A stretch of DNA of 64,000 nt, from contig NZ_CCXR01000001.1 in the NCBI RefSeq assembly GCF_000821085.1, forward strand, positions 558,001-622,000, written 5' to 3'. Numbering within the stretch: position 1 is the stretch's first letter; every line of letters starts with the position of its first letter. The DNA comes from Bacillus sp. B-jedd. GTDB lineage: Bacteria; Bacillota; Bacilli; Bacillales; Cytobacillaceae. Below the pieces are notes generated by a model, which had not been told where the DNA came from, searched no databases, and saw nothing but the letters and a program-made list of their open reading frames with translations. This document shows positions 7,370 to 15,596 of the stretch, piece after piece. The translations under genes and the position numbers were made by a program.

Positions 7370-7396
7370 TATTGTATGTAAACCCGTACAAGCTGT
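7370..7396 (-). promoter_or_regulatory. Sigma-K/E-like promoter
   Basis: Read on the minus strand, AC (7396-7395) is followed after 16 bp by CATACAATA (7378-7370). This matches the SigK pattern AC-N16/17-CATANNNTA, and CATACAAT also fits the SigE -10. The promoter lies about 30 bp upstream of the start codon at 7338. Confidence 0.55.
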
Positions 7397-7521
7397 CAGG
7401 GCATGTACCTTTTTTTTAGAAAAATGTGCGTATAACCTGTCGTTGAACATGTGGCGACCACGTTTACTTACAAGGGAAAGCAGGAAAGAATAGAGAAGAG
7501 CGGATTCATGGCCATAAACGA

Positions 7522-7544
7522 ATATTCAGTTTCTTACTGAATAT
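7522..7544. promoter_or_regulatory. 9-bp inverted repeat upstream of the DUF5658 gene
   Basis: ATATTCAGT (7522-7530) and ACTGAATAT (7536-7544) are perfect inverted arms with a 5-nt spacer, ending 24 bp before the start codon at 7569. This is a possible operator; no regulator is identified. Confidence 0.35.
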
Positions 7545-7568
7545 ACTCTTCTCAAAAATAACGCAGGG

Positions 7569-7874
7569 ATGGGTGAGGTTTTGAAGAAATGGGCTTATTT
7601 GTTAGTCGGTTTAAATATTTTCGATGGCATAAGCACATACGCGGGAATGAAAATGTCCTTAATTGGTGAAAAAAATCCTTTATTGGCGTGGATGCCTCCA
7701 GAAGGGATCATTCTTATAAAACTGCTGTTAAGCATGATTTTCCTTCAAATAGTAATGAAGGTTAATTTGAAAAAACCGGTATTCAAGTATTCGCTTATTA
7801 TAGGTAATTGTATGTATTTGTTCACTGCAGCACTGCATTTCTACTGGCTAACTTACGTATTTGCCCCTGCTTAA
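7569..7874 (+). CDS. DUF5658 family membrane protein
   Basis: 101 residues with three predicted TM helices. The pattern LNIFDGISTYAGM followed by GEKNPLLAWM (about residues 16-41) matches the small DUF5658 family, whose function is unknown. The start is uncertain: the ATG at 7569 gives a complete first helix but has only a weak site; a TTG at 7581 is possible. The gene converges with the STAS gene, and a shared hairpin lies between them. Confidence 0.65.
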   Translation: MGEVLKKWAYLLVGLNIFDGISTYAGMKMSLIGEKNPLLAWMPPEGIILIKLLLSMIFLQIVMKVNLKKPVFKYSLIIGNCMYLFTAALHFYWLTYVFAPA

Positions 7875-7883
7875 GGTCGTATG

Positions 7884-7929
7884 AAAAAAGAGCCTCACCA
7901 ATATGCCCATCAGGGCAATGGTGAGGCTC
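7884..7929 (-). terminator. Hairpin terminator between convergent genes
   Basis: GAGCCTCACC (7890-7899) pairs with GGTGAGGCTC, with a smaller TGCCC/GGGCA stem inside. A residues at 7884-7889 form the minus-strand U-run, so it mainly serves the STAS gene. Confidence 0.85.
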
Positions 7930-7930
7930 C

Positions 7931-8443
7931 TTATGCGTAAGGGCTTAACAGCTCTGTTTCTTTCTCGACCAGAGTCAGGCCTTTTTCTTTCATAAGAAAT
8001 TGGAGGGCAGACTTAAATGTTGAGAAGGTTTTCAATTCTTTAATGAAGGAAACCTGTGACATGACCAGTTCTTGGGCGAATCGAGGGTTAATCCCAACCA
8101 CAAGTGCCTGGACACCAACAATGGAAAGAGATGATGTCAAATTGATTAAATAATGGCCAAGAATATTCAAATCGCCTATTTCTTTCATGCTGATTGCTGA
8201 AAAGTCGAGGATGACCGAGTCGATATCCTTGTTGCCTGCGTGGCCCAATATTTTTGGGATGATTAAGTCAAACCGTTCCGGTGAAATTTCGCCTGCCAAA
8301 GGAACAAGAATGACGCCAGGCAAAATCGAAGGAATGAGGGGAACGGAAACCGTCCTGACCAGGTTTTCCAGTTCTTCGATCCTTTTAGCCAATTCCATAT
8401 TTTGAGTCTTTAGAAGTTGTAATTCATTCGTATTCTCAGCCAT
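7931..8443 (-). CDS. STAS-domain protein (RsbR-like anti-sigma antagonist type)
   Basis: 170 residues. The first 33 or so form a short coiled coil (NELQLLKTQNMELAKRIEELENLV). The rest is a STAS domain with PLIPSILPGVILVPLAGEI, VILDFSAISMKEIGDLNILGHYLIN and ALVVGINP at the usual spacing. STAS proteins of this type sit in stressosome or sigma-factor switch complexes. The usual N-terminal sensor domain of RsbR is replaced here by the coiled coil. The gene stands alone, without a partner kinase or anti-sigma gene, and no clear SigB promoter was seen. Confidence 0.75.
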   Translation of the reverse strand: MAENTNELQLLKTQNMELAKRIEELENLVRTVSVPLIPSILPGVILVPLAGEISPERFDLIIPKILGHAGNKDIDSVILDFSAISMKEIGDLNILGHYLINLTSSLSIVGVQALVVGINPRFAQELVMSQVSFIKELKTFSTFKSALQFLMKEKGLTLVEKETELLSPYA

Positions 8444-8603
8444 AGCAACCTCGCAGATTTTGAGATAATTTATAAGTTCAAGTATATACTCTTTAAGATA
8501 TTAAACAAAGCCAGAACTCTTTATGTTTTTTTTATGGGGGATTGCTAGCTGCAAAAAGAAAGTCCAATAGAAAAGCTACATCGAGAAGAAGAAAAAGTAA
8601 GAG

Positions 8604-8631
8604 TTGCAAACGGTTCCATTTTCAGCTATCC
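8604..8631 (+). promoter_or_regulatory. Possible promoter of the lacI-type gene
   Basis: TTGCAA (8604-8609), a 17-bp spacer and TATCCT (8627-8632 region). A palindrome ATCCTA-CAGA-TAGGAT overlaps the -10 region. Confidence 0.35.
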
Positions 8632-8646
8632 TACAGATAGGATATC

Positions 8647-8659
8647 CAAAACGTTTCGG
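8647..8659. promoter_or_regulatory. LacI-family operator at the regulator's own gene
   Basis: CAAAACGTTTCGG lies 8 bp before the start codon of the regulator and matches the perfect palindrome found upstream of the debranching enzyme gene. It suggests autoregulation. Confidence 0.6.
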
Positions 8660-8667
8660 AGGATTAA

Positions 8668-9687
8668 ATGGCTACAACGATAAAAGATATTGCAAAGGCG
8701 GCTGGGGTTTCGGTCACAACGGTGTCCAGGGCTCTGAATGGCTATTCGGATGTAAGTGAAAAAACAAGACAAAAGATTATGCTGATCGCAAAAGAACTTA
8801 ATTACAGCCCGAATACACTTGCCAGGGGCCTGGTCATGAATGTTTCAAAGACTATTGGCCTTCTCGTTTCAGGACTTAACCGGGAAAGCGAAAAGGACCA
8901 AATTATCTTCTCCATCCTGACAGGCGTGAATGAGTCGCTGTCTGAAAAAGATTATGACCTGATATTATTCAATACCAATTCGTCTAAGCAGCGTGAAAAG
9001 ACCTATTCCCAGTTATGCAGGGAAAGAAGGGTGGATGGGGTCATTATCCAGGGGATTAAGACGGATGACCCTTATTTAAAGGAAGTTGTGGAAAGCGAAA
9101 TTCCATGTGTCCTGATTGACATTCCGGTCCACTCTGAAAACGTTGGTTATGTAACGACTGACAATAAAATTGGAGCGGTGAAGGCTGTAGAGCATTTAAT
9201 CGCGCTTGGCCACGAAAAAATTGGGATGATCAACGGGCATAGCAAAGCTTTCGTCAGCCAAAAGAGGCAGGAAGGATATACGGAAGCATTAAAAAAACAT
9301 GGCTTATCAGTAAATCCAGACTGGATCCGCGATGGCCAATTTGAAGAGGAAACAGCCTTCGAAGAAGCGAAAATCCTTTTGCAAAAGAACAGCGATATTA
9401 CAGCTATTTTTTGCGCAAGTGACTTGATGGCCCTGGGTGCTTTGAAAGCGGCCAAGTCCATGTGGATTAAAGTTCCGGAAGATCTCTCGGTGGTGGGGTA
9501 CGATGATATCATTTTATCTTCCTATTCAAATCCGCCGCTTACAACGATATCCCAGAACTTTTTTCAGCTCGGATACCAGGCTGCACACTTATTAGTAAAT
9601 ATACTTGAGGGCAAATCTGAACCCCAAGTCGTTACCATGTCTACAAAACTTGTCAAAAGAAACTCAACGGCAAAAAACTCAAAATAG
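8668..9687 (+). CDS. LacI-family transcriptional regulator of the alpha-glucan locus
   Basis: 339 residues. The N-terminal LacI helix-turn-helix (TIKDIAKAAGVSVTTVSRALNG, residues 3-24, then the hinge region YSPNTLARGLVM) is followed by a sugar-binding domain that ends in the usual YDDI...PPLTTISQN segment. GGAGGA precedes the ATG. Matching palindromes lie at its own start and twice before the debranching enzyme gene, so it probably represses both and responds to a malto- or isomalto-oligosaccharide. The effector is inferred from the enzymes of the locus. Confidence 0.88.
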   Translation: MATTIKDIAKAAGVSVTTVSRALNGYSDVSEKTRQKIMLIAKELNYSPNTLARGLVMNVSKTIGLLVSGLNRESEKDQIIFSILTGVNESLSEKDYDLILFNTNSSKQREKTYSQLCRERRVDGVIIQGIKTDDPYLKEVVESEIPCVLIDIPVHSENVGYVTTDNKIGAVKAVEHLIALGHEKIGMINGHSKAFVSQKRQEGYTEALKKHGLSVNPDWIRDGQFEEETAFEEAKILLQKNSDITAIFCASDLMALGALKAAKSMWIKVPEDLSVVGYDDIILSSYSNPPLTTISQNFFQLGYQAAHLLVNILEGKSEPQVVTMSTKLVKRNSTAKNSK

Positions 9688-9700
9688 CAGTTTTTTGCCG
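9668..9700 (+). terminator. Hairpin across the lacI stop codon
   Basis: CGGCAAAAAACT (9668-9679) and AGTTTTTTGCCG (9689-9700) form a 12-bp perfect stem spanning the stop codon. The T-run lies inside the 3' arm, so it is an unusual terminator or an mRNA-stabilising hairpin. Confidence 0.55.
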
Positions 9701-9707
9701 AATAAAT

Positions 9708-9719
9708 CCGAAACGTTTA
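9708..9719. promoter_or_regulatory. LacI-family operator, upstream copy
   Basis: CCGAAACGTTTA, one arm of the palindrome intact, about 70 bp upstream of the stronger site at 9778. Two sites at this distance could allow looping or cooperative binding. Confidence 0.5.
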
Positions 9720-9777
9720 AGTAAAAAGGTGGGAAAATAGCAAAAAATAAAAAAGACTGGCAGAGGCTCGGTTTTTT

Positions 9778-9791
9778 CCGAAACGTTTCGG
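9778..9791. promoter_or_regulatory. LacI-family operator, perfect 14-bp palindrome
   Basis: CCGAAACGTTTCGG is a perfect palindrome 18 bp upstream of the debranching enzyme start codon. It is the best-conserved site of the locus. A CcpA cre site is the alternative, since CcpA belongs to the same family. Confidence 0.7.
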
Positions 9792-9809
9792 CGATATTAG
9801 GGGGCGCAT

Positions 9810-11906
9810 ATGGATTACAGAGTTATTAAAGAAGATGATTTATTTTTACTTACGGACAACAAAGGAAATATTCCAGTTGATCACCCATATGGCTTGGGCT
9901 TGTATACGAAAGATACCCGTTTTCTTAGTAGATTCAATGTGTTAATTAATGGGGAGGAACCAATCCTGTTAGCATCAGATGCAGCTGAAAACTATATGGC
10001 CAAAATCCTTCTAACAAATCCACACATGGAGACGGAAGAGGAATTGGTCCTATGGAGGGAGTCTGTCGAGATTGAGCGGACAAGGTTTATTTCCAACAAT
10101 GTTTTATATGAAACATTAAAACTGAAAAACTATTTCCCGAAGCCAGTCACGTTCGATCTAACCATTGAAATGGACGTTGATTTTAAAGACATGTTTATCA
10201 TCAGGGGGTTTCAGACTGGAAAGGTTGGGAGCCGGACAGGCCAGGAAATAGGTGAAAATTCGCTTGCTTTTGGCTATAAGGGCTCAGATTGTTTAGCGCG
10301 GAAAACAGCGGTTGGCTGGGACAGGAAAGCGACATCGGTTACAGAAGCAGGCCAGGTCACATTCCGGTTTACGCTCGGCCATGCTGAAGAGGATAAGGTA
10401 ACACTTTTCATCCAGCCTCAGATTGGCGATGAGAAAAAGGGAGAACCCCAGCCGGCATCAACCGCTCTTGCCAAATTGCATGATTCATATAAGAAATGGT
10501 CTGATGAAACTACCAAAGTCAAAACAGATCACGCCCCATTACAATCGCTTATAGACAGAGGGATTGATGATTTACGGGTGTTGCTGACGGATGTGGGATA
10601 TGGTCCATTCCCGGTCGCAGGCCTGCCATGGTTCGGTGTTCCATTTGGAAGGGACAGCATCATTGCGGCACTGCAAATGTTGGCTTTTAACCCGCAAATA
10701 GCCAAAGGGACGATTTTGACGATGGCAAATTACCAGGGCAAAGAGCTTGATCCATGGCGTGACGAGCAGCCCGGCAAAATTATGCATGAGATAAGATATG
10801 GCGAACTTGCCAATACCGGCCAGATTCCTTTTACTCCTTATTACGGAACAATTGACGCGACACCACTTTTTCTGATCCTTGTAAAGGAGTATGTGAACTG
10901 GACAGGAGATTTTGACATTTTATCCGTCATTGAAGCAAATATTGAAAGCGCTCTAAAATGGATTGATTTCTACGGAGACCGTGACGGGGACATGTTTGTT
11001 GAGTATCACCAGGAATCCAGCAAGGGAATTGCCAATCAGGGATGGAAGGATTCAGGAGATTCGATAGTACATCGCAACGGAGATTATGCCGAATCGCCAA
11101 TCGCATTATCAGAAGTACAGGGATATGTTTACCAAGCGAAAATTGGGATCGCTGATTTATATGACCTCATTGGCAAAAAGGATCAGGCTGAAGAGCTGAG
11201 ATTATCTGCAGAAAAAATGAGGGCCAAGTTTAACGACGCCTTCTGGATGGAGGACAAGGAGTATTATGCCATTGCCCTTGATGCTGATAAGAATCAGGTA
11301 GGGACAATTACTTCCAACCCCGGACATTTGCTGTACTCGGGGATGCTTAGCAACGAACGAGCTGAAGCGGTAAGCAATATGCTTGTATCCGAGAAAATGT
11401 TTTCCGGATATGGCATCCGGACCATGGGCGAAGGGGAAGCGGGATATAATCCGATGAGTTATCATGACGGCAGCATTTGGCCTCACGACAATAGCCTGAT
11501 TTTATTGGGATTAAGCAAAACTGGAAGGCAGAGCAAGGCGAATACTGTCATCGGGGGTTTGATTAAAGCGGCTTCATACTTTGAATACAACAGGCTGCCA
11601 GAGCTTTTCTGCGGCTATGGGGATTCGCTTGGCAAGGCAGTCAAATATCCAGTGGCATGCTCCCCGCAGGCTTGGGCTGCGGGTACGCCGCTCGTATTCG
11701 TCCAGACAATTCTCGGGCTTTTCCCTGACTGCTCAAAGAAGGAAATCCACTTGTCTCCAAGGTTGTTGGCTGAAATGAATGAATTGGCCGTTCATAACGT
11801 CCGGATTGGGGAAGGCATACTTTCCGTACATGCCGTAAGAACTGAGGGCGTGCTGGAAGTAAAAATCCTTGAAAACACAACAGGATATAAGGTCGTCCAG
11901 CAATAG
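9810..11906 (+). CDS. Glycogen debranching enzyme-like amylo-alpha-1,6-glucosidase
   Basis: 698 residues. The N-terminal third matches the GDE_N_bis type (DNKGNIPVDHPYGLGLYTKD, TRFLSRFNVLI). The rest is an (alpha/alpha)6 barrel of the GDE_C/GH63-like type with GLPWFGVPFGRDSIIAALQ, NQGWKDSGDS and SIWPHDNSLIL, the last two carrying the expected acidic residues. The family hydrolyses alpha-1,6 or related glucosidic bonds. No signal peptide is seen, so it acts in the cytoplasm on imported oligosaccharides. AGGGGGCG precedes the ATG, and two LacI-type operators lie just upstream. It heads the transport operon. Confidence 0.85.
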   Translation: MDYRVIKEDDLFLLTDNKGNIPVDHPYGLGLYTKDTRFLSRFNVLINGEEPILLASDAAENYMAKILLTNPHMETEEELVLWRESVEIERTRFISNNVLYETLKLKNYFPKPVTFDLTIEMDVDFKDMFIIRGFQTGKVGSRTGQEIGENSLAFGYKGSDCLARKTAVGWDRKATSVTEAGQVTFRFTLGHAEEDKVTLFIQPQIGDEKKGEPQPASTALAKLHDSYKKWSDETTKVKTDHAPLQSLIDRGIDDLRVLLTDVGYGPFPVAGLPWFGVPFGRDSIIAALQMLAFNPQIAKGTILTMANYQGKELDPWRDEQPGKIMHEIRYGELANTGQIPFTPYYGTIDATPLFLILVKEYVNWTGDFDILSVIEANIESALKWIDFYGDRDGDMFVEYHQESSKGIANQGWKDSGDSIVHRNGDYAESPIALSEVQGYVYQAKIGIADLYDLIGKKDQAEELRLSAEKMRAKFNDAFWMEDKEYYAIALDADKNQVGTITSNPGHLLYSGMLSNERAEAVSNMLVSEKMFSGYGIRTMGEGEAGYNPMSYHDGSIWPHDNSLILLGLSKTGRQSKANTVIGGLIKAASYFEYNRLPELFCGYGDSLGKAVKYPVACSPQAWAAGTPLVFVQTILGLFPDCSKKEIHLSPRLLAEMNELAVHNVRIGEGILSVHAVRTEGVLEVKILENTTGYKVVQQ

Positions 11907-11996
11907 GCTGGTATGGATGCTAGTAACCATAGTCTCTAGAGATTTATTTATCTCTTAAGATATAAAATTCGAAAAAAATTGGAAGGGGCTTTGATA

Positions 11997-13268
11997 ATGA
12001 AAATGAGAAAGTGGCTTTCAACAGTTGGCATTGCATCAGTACTCATGGCCGGGATTCTTGCCGGCTGCAGCGGCACCAAGGAGTCTTCAGGAAATAAGGA
12101 CAAAGAAAAGTCGGGTGACAGCGGTAAACCAGTGGAAGTGACGCTTGCCGGTTGGGGAGGGAACCCGACTGAAGAAAAACTTTTGAAGCAGGTTATCGAG
12201 GATTTTGAATCAAAGCACAAAGATGTAAAAGTGAAATATGAAGTTATTTCAGAGCAATATATGGATGTCATTAAAACAAGGCTGATTGGCGGTGAAGGCC
12301 CTGATGTCTTCTACTTGGATGCTTTTGAGGCGCCTGCTCTGATTGAAACAGGAGTTCTTGAGCCGCTTGATGAGTATGTAACAGATGATTTTGACGTGGA
12401 AGATTTTGAAAAGCCGTTGGCGGAAGCGTTCATTCAGGATGGCAAAACTTACGGATTCCCTAAAGATTATTCAACCCTCGCTTTATTTTACAACAAAAAG
12501 TTGCTCAGCGATGCGGGCGTAGAGGTGCCGAAAACGTTTGATGAATTCCGTGAAGCAGCAAAGAAATTAACCAAGGATGGAGTTTATGGGTTTGGGGTAG
12601 CTCCGGAGCTTGCGCGTATGTTCTGGATTGGTGAGTCGACTGGCGGAGATATTGTCAAGGATGATAAAGCCAATTTTGCTTCAGATGAAGTTGTCAGTGC
12701 GCTTCAGCCAATCATTGATATGCATAATGTCGATAAAACAGCCGTCGAACCGAAAGAAGTCGGTGTCAGCTGGGGCGGTGAAATTTTTGGACAAGGCAAA
12801 GCGGCAATGGTCATTGAAGGAAACTGGGCCATCCCATTCCTTGCTGATACATTCCCTGATATTGAGTATGGAACAGCGGAATTGCCGGTGGTAGATGGTA
12901 AAAAATCGACAATGGCCTATTCTGTAGCATATGTCATGAATGCCGCGTCTGAAAAGAAAGAGGCTTCATGGAAACTGATTTCCTATCTGACAGGCAAAGA
13001 AGGCATGGAAACATGGACGAGTAAAGGCTATGCCCTGCCAACGCGGAAATCAGTTGCCGAAAAGCTTGGCTATGATAAAGATGAGTTGCGCTCGGCTCTT
13101 GTAGCTGGTGCTTCCTATGCGACTGTATGGTCCGAAGGCACGAACCTGCCAATTATCATGAACAACTTCAATAATCAGTTTATGAGTGCATTCCTTGGCA
13201 AGCGCCCGCTTGGCGAAGCACTGAAAGAAGCTGAAAAGCAGGCGAATTCTGAAATAGGCTCAAAATAG
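11997..13268 (+). CDS. Maltodextrin-type ABC transporter substrate-binding lipoprotein
   Basis: 423 residues. The signal peptide ends in the lipobox LAGC with Cys24, followed by a flexible Lys/Ser/Gly linker and a type II solute-binding fold of the MalE/UgpB class (VTLAGWGGNPTEEK, GPDVFYLDAFEAPALIE, GQGKAAMVIEGNW). The ATG at 11997 is chosen over an in-frame ATG at 11979 because GGAAGGGG (11981-11988) becomes its binding site and the peptide then has a normal length. Two permease genes follow. The substrate is inferred as a linear or branched gluco-oligosaccharide from the flanking enzymes. Confidence 0.85.
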   Translation: MKMRKWLSTVGIASVLMAGILAGCSGTKESSGNKDKEKSGDSGKPVEVTLAGWGGNPTEEKLLKQVIEDFESKHKDVKVKYEVISEQYMDVIKTRLIGGEGPDVFYLDAFEAPALIETGVLEPLDEYVTDDFDVEDFEKPLAEAFIQDGKTYGFPKDYSTLALFYNKKLLSDAGVEVPKTFDEFREAAKKLTKDGVYGFGVAPELARMFWIGESTGGDIVKDDKANFASDEVVSALQPIIDMHNVDKTAVEPKEVGVSWGGEIFGQGKAAMVIEGNWAIPFLADTFPDIEYGTAELPVVDGKKSTMAYSVAYVMNAASEKKEASWKLISYLTGKEGMETWTSKGYALPTRKSVAEKLGYDKDELRSALVAGASYATVWSEGTNLPIIMNNFNNQFMSAFLGKRPLGEALKEAEKQANSEIGSK

Positions 13269-13276
13269 TCCTGGCG

Positions 13277-13312
13277 GAAGGGGAAGGGAACTAACTTCCT
13301 TTCCCCCTTTTT
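13277..13312 (+). terminator. Intercistronic terminator after the binding-protein gene
   Basis: A G/A-rich arm (13278-13290) pairs with a C/T-rich arm (13296-13307) with a G-U pair, followed by TTTTT. It probably lets only part of transcription reach the permease genes. Confidence 0.6.
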
Positions 13313-13317
13313 CCTGT

Positions 13318-13366
13318 AGAACTTTTTCTGTTGAAGTCATTTGTAGACTTCAACAGAAAAAGTTCT
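13318..13366 (+). other. Very long perfect hairpin between binding-protein and permease genes
   Basis: Arms 13319-13338 and 13346-13365 are 20-bp perfect reverse complements (one starts GAACTTTTTC, the other ends GAAAAAGTTC) with a 7-nt loop ATTTGTA. An A-T pair extends the stem to 21 bp. It comes directly after a terminator and is not followed by a U-run. By analogy with malE-malF it may block 3' exonucleases and raise binding-protein levels. Confidence 0.9.
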
Positions 13367-13415
13367 GACAGTGGTTACGGGGCTTTTACTTATTTTGAAG
13401 AGGAGTTGGGCAAAT

Positions 13416-14315
13416 ATGAAATCCGCATTTTCAAGAAAAAACCTCCGTGAAGCCGGCCAGGGATACGCTTTTATGTCGCCTGCCATACTGGTGCTGCTCG
13501 TTTTTATCATTACCCCTATCTTTTATACTCTTTTTCTGGCATTCCATAAAGTTCAGTTGCTTGGAACTGCAAGCTTTGACTTCGTTGGCATGGATAATTT
13601 CACTAGAATTATGGATGACACAAGGGCGAAGATCGCTCTATGGAATACGTTCAAGTATGTTATCATCGTTGTCCCGTGCCAGACTATCCTCGCACTGATA
13701 CTGGCATCGACTTTGAACGCCGGTATAAAAGGGCAGAATTTTTTCCGAATTGTTTACTTTTTGCCAACCTTGACCTCTTCCGCGGTTTTAACGTTGATTT
13801 TTATGTGGATGTATAACAAGGAAGGTTTGATCAATAATTTGCTGGACTTTCTGGGGCTCCCTACATATAACTTCCTCGGTGATCCTGCGATTGCCCTAAA
13901 TGCCATCATGTTCATGAATATATGGTCAACCGCTCCTTTCTTTATGGTCATTTACCTGGCTGCCCTCCAGGACATACCGGATTCTCTTTATGAAGCGGCT
14001 GAGCTGGATGGGGCCAGCACAATCCGAAAATTCATGAATATAACCGTTCCGCATTTAAGGCCGGTCACTTCATTTGTCGTAATTATGGGTCTGATTGGAA
14101 CGTTCCAGTTGTTCGACCAGTCGTATATTTTTTCCGCAGGTTCGGGAGGCCCGGATAACTCGACCCTTACGATCGTGCTGCTTGTGTATCAATATGCTTT
14201 TAAAACACTTGGTACGATGGGTTATGCCTCCGCGCTTGCGTTCCTGCTTGCAATTGTCATTTTGATAGCGACATTGCTACAGCGAAAATTCTCGAAGGAA
14301 GAATCATTGTATTAA
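13416..14315 (+). CDS. MalF-type ABC transporter permease
   Basis: 299 residues with six TM helices. The cytoplasmic EAA loop reads EAAELDGASTIRKFMNITVPHLRP (about residues 205-228), the contact for the ATPase. The ATG at 13416 follows GAGGAG; earlier in-frame starts from 13371 overlap the long hairpin and lack a site. No ATP-binding gene is present in the operon, so a shared MsmX-type ATPase encoded elsewhere probably energises the system, as is common in Bacillus. Confidence 0.9.
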   Translation: MKSAFSRKNLREAGQGYAFMSPAILVLLVFIITPIFYTLFLAFHKVQLLGTASFDFVGMDNFTRIMDDTRAKIALWNTFKYVIIVVPCQTILALILASTLNAGIKGQNFFRIVYFLPTLTSSAVLTLIFMWMYNKEGLINNLLDFLGLPTYNFLGDPAIALNAIMFMNIWSTAPFFMVIYLAALQDIPDSLYEAAELDGASTIRKFMNITVPHLRPVTSFVVIMGLIGTFQLFDQSYIFSAGSGGPDNSTLTIVLLVYQYAFKTLGTMGYASALAFLLAIVILIATLLQRKFSKEESLY

Positions 14316-14327
14316 GGGGGGAAGGAA

Positions 14328-15155
14328 ATGAAGAAGAAATATAGCATAGGAAAAATCTTTCTTTATTTGATTCTGTGCGGTTATGCGGTAACGACTCTGG
14401 TCCCTTTTTTATGGGCCATGTCGTCATCCTTTAAAACGCTTCAGGAGATTGTAAGCGGAACGATGAGCTTTATCCCAAAGAATTTTACCCTCGAAAACTA
14501 TAAGCAAATATTTGTGGAACAGGAACATTTTCCAAGGTGGATGTTCAATAGCCTATTTATCGCTGTTGTTGGGACCTTTTTAAACCTGACATTCAATTCA
14601 ATGGCTGGTTATGCATTAGCCCGCTTGAAATTCCCGGGCAGAAAGCCGCTTTTTATTATCATCCTTGGGGTGCTCATGATCCCGGCGCAAGTTACGATGA
14701 TTCCAAACTATTTAATATTGAAGGAATTGGGCTGGCTGAATTCTTATCAAGGTATGATTGTTCCTAGTATGATTAACGCGACATATATTTTTATGATGCG
14801 CCAGTTCTTCGTTAATTTCCCTAAGGAGCTGGAGGAAGCAGCCGAGATGGATGGCTTAAGCCGTTTTGGTACGTTCTTCAGAATTGTCCTTCCGTTGGCA
14901 AAACCTGCTCTGGCAGCGCAGGCGATTTTTATCTTTATGGGTTTCTGGAACGATTTCATGCGGCCATTGATTATCATGACAGACATTGAAATGTTTACTC
15001 TGCCTTTGGGATTGAATACGTTTAAAGGTCAATTCGTCAGCTATTGGAATTATATAATGGCGGCTTCAATGGTATTTACCCTGCCAGTCTTGCTTATCTA
15101 TGCATTCTTTAACCGCTATTTCATAAAAGGTATCTCCTTTACAGGAGGGAAGTAG
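14328..15155 (+). CDS. MalG-type ABC transporter permease
   Basis: 275 residues, six TM helices, with the second permease EAA loop EAAEMDGLSRFGTFFRIVLPLAKP (about residues 168-191) and the C-terminus RYFIKGISFTGGK typical of MalG homologues. AAGGGGGGAAGG precedes the ATG, 12 bp after the previous stop, so the two permeases are translated together. A MITE-like element follows 30 bp downstream. Confidence 0.9.
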   Translation: MKKKYSIGKIFLYLILCGYAVTTLVPFLWAMSSSFKTLQEIVSGTMSFIPKNFTLENYKQIFVEQEHFPRWMFNSLFIAVVGTFLNLTFNSMAGYALARLKFPGRKPLFIIILGVLMIPAQVTMIPNYLILKELGWLNSYQGMIVPSMINATYIFMMRQFFVNFPKELEEAAEMDGLSRFGTFFRIVLPLAKPALAAQAIFIFMGFWNDFMRPLIIMTDIEMFTLPLGLNTFKGQFVSYWNYIMAASMVFTLPVLLIYAFFNRYFIKGISFTGGK

Positions 15156-15185
15156 GAACCTCGCACTATTTTTTCCTTAGTTTTT

Positions 15186-15506
15186 GGCTCGGTTAAAGGT
15201 GAGTGTTGATATTCAATGAAGTTTGATTGGAACGGAGGGGACTGACTCCGGCGGGATGATGCGGCACGTGGAAACCCCTCGAAAAGCGGAAGCGCCTTGG
15301 TCAGCCCCGACAAGCGCTGCAGCTAGACAAACAGGCGTCTAGGACGCCGAGGAGGCTCCATAAAAGACTGCTCCTGCGCCACAGACTATTCGAGGAAGTG
15401 TCCTTCAGCTCGTCGCAAAGCTGCAAGAAGCAAATTCAGGTAGATGCTTCGCCCCGCGGAAAGCATGTCCCCGAAGTGGAAATCAACAATCAAGGATAAC
15501 AGAGCC
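15186..15506. mobile_element. MITE-like element, copy A (with a 52-bp insertion)
   Basis: It starts at GGCTC and ends at GAGCC. The terminal about 29 bp are imperfect inverted repeats (left GTTAAAGGTGAGTGTTGAT; right, read inverted, GTTATCCTTGATTGTTGAT). Inner parts form hairpins: CGGAGGGGAC near the left, GTCCCCG near the right, and CTTCAGCTCGTCGCAAAGCTG. It has no open reading frame. Copy B (17214-17481) is nearly identical apart from a 52-bp segment at 15279-15330 found only here. The elements look non-autonomous, and no transposase gene is present. From memory, similar palindromic-ended elements are widespread in Bacillaceae. Confidence 0.8.
15279..15330. repeat. 52-bp insertion inside copy A
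   Basis: Aligning copy A with copy B leaves exactly this block unmatched, between ACCCC and ACAGGCGTCT. It contains AGCGCCTTG (15291-15299) and CAAGCGCT (15311-15318), a hairpin with one bulge, and starts TCGAAAAGC, similar to the TCGAAAGC of array 2. Its length equals the array period. Confidence 0.75.
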
Positions 15507-15596
15507 TTATTTTTAAAAAACTGTCTGTGAAAACATGTGATTATGCATCCTCCAAAAAGGGTATTATTTCAACAACCTTTTTAAGGAGGGGTTCTA

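Noticed and set aside
8460..8510. SigB promoter for the STAS gene
   Set aside because: GTTTAA and GAGTAT occur, but about 10 bp apart, shorter than the 12-15 bp expected.
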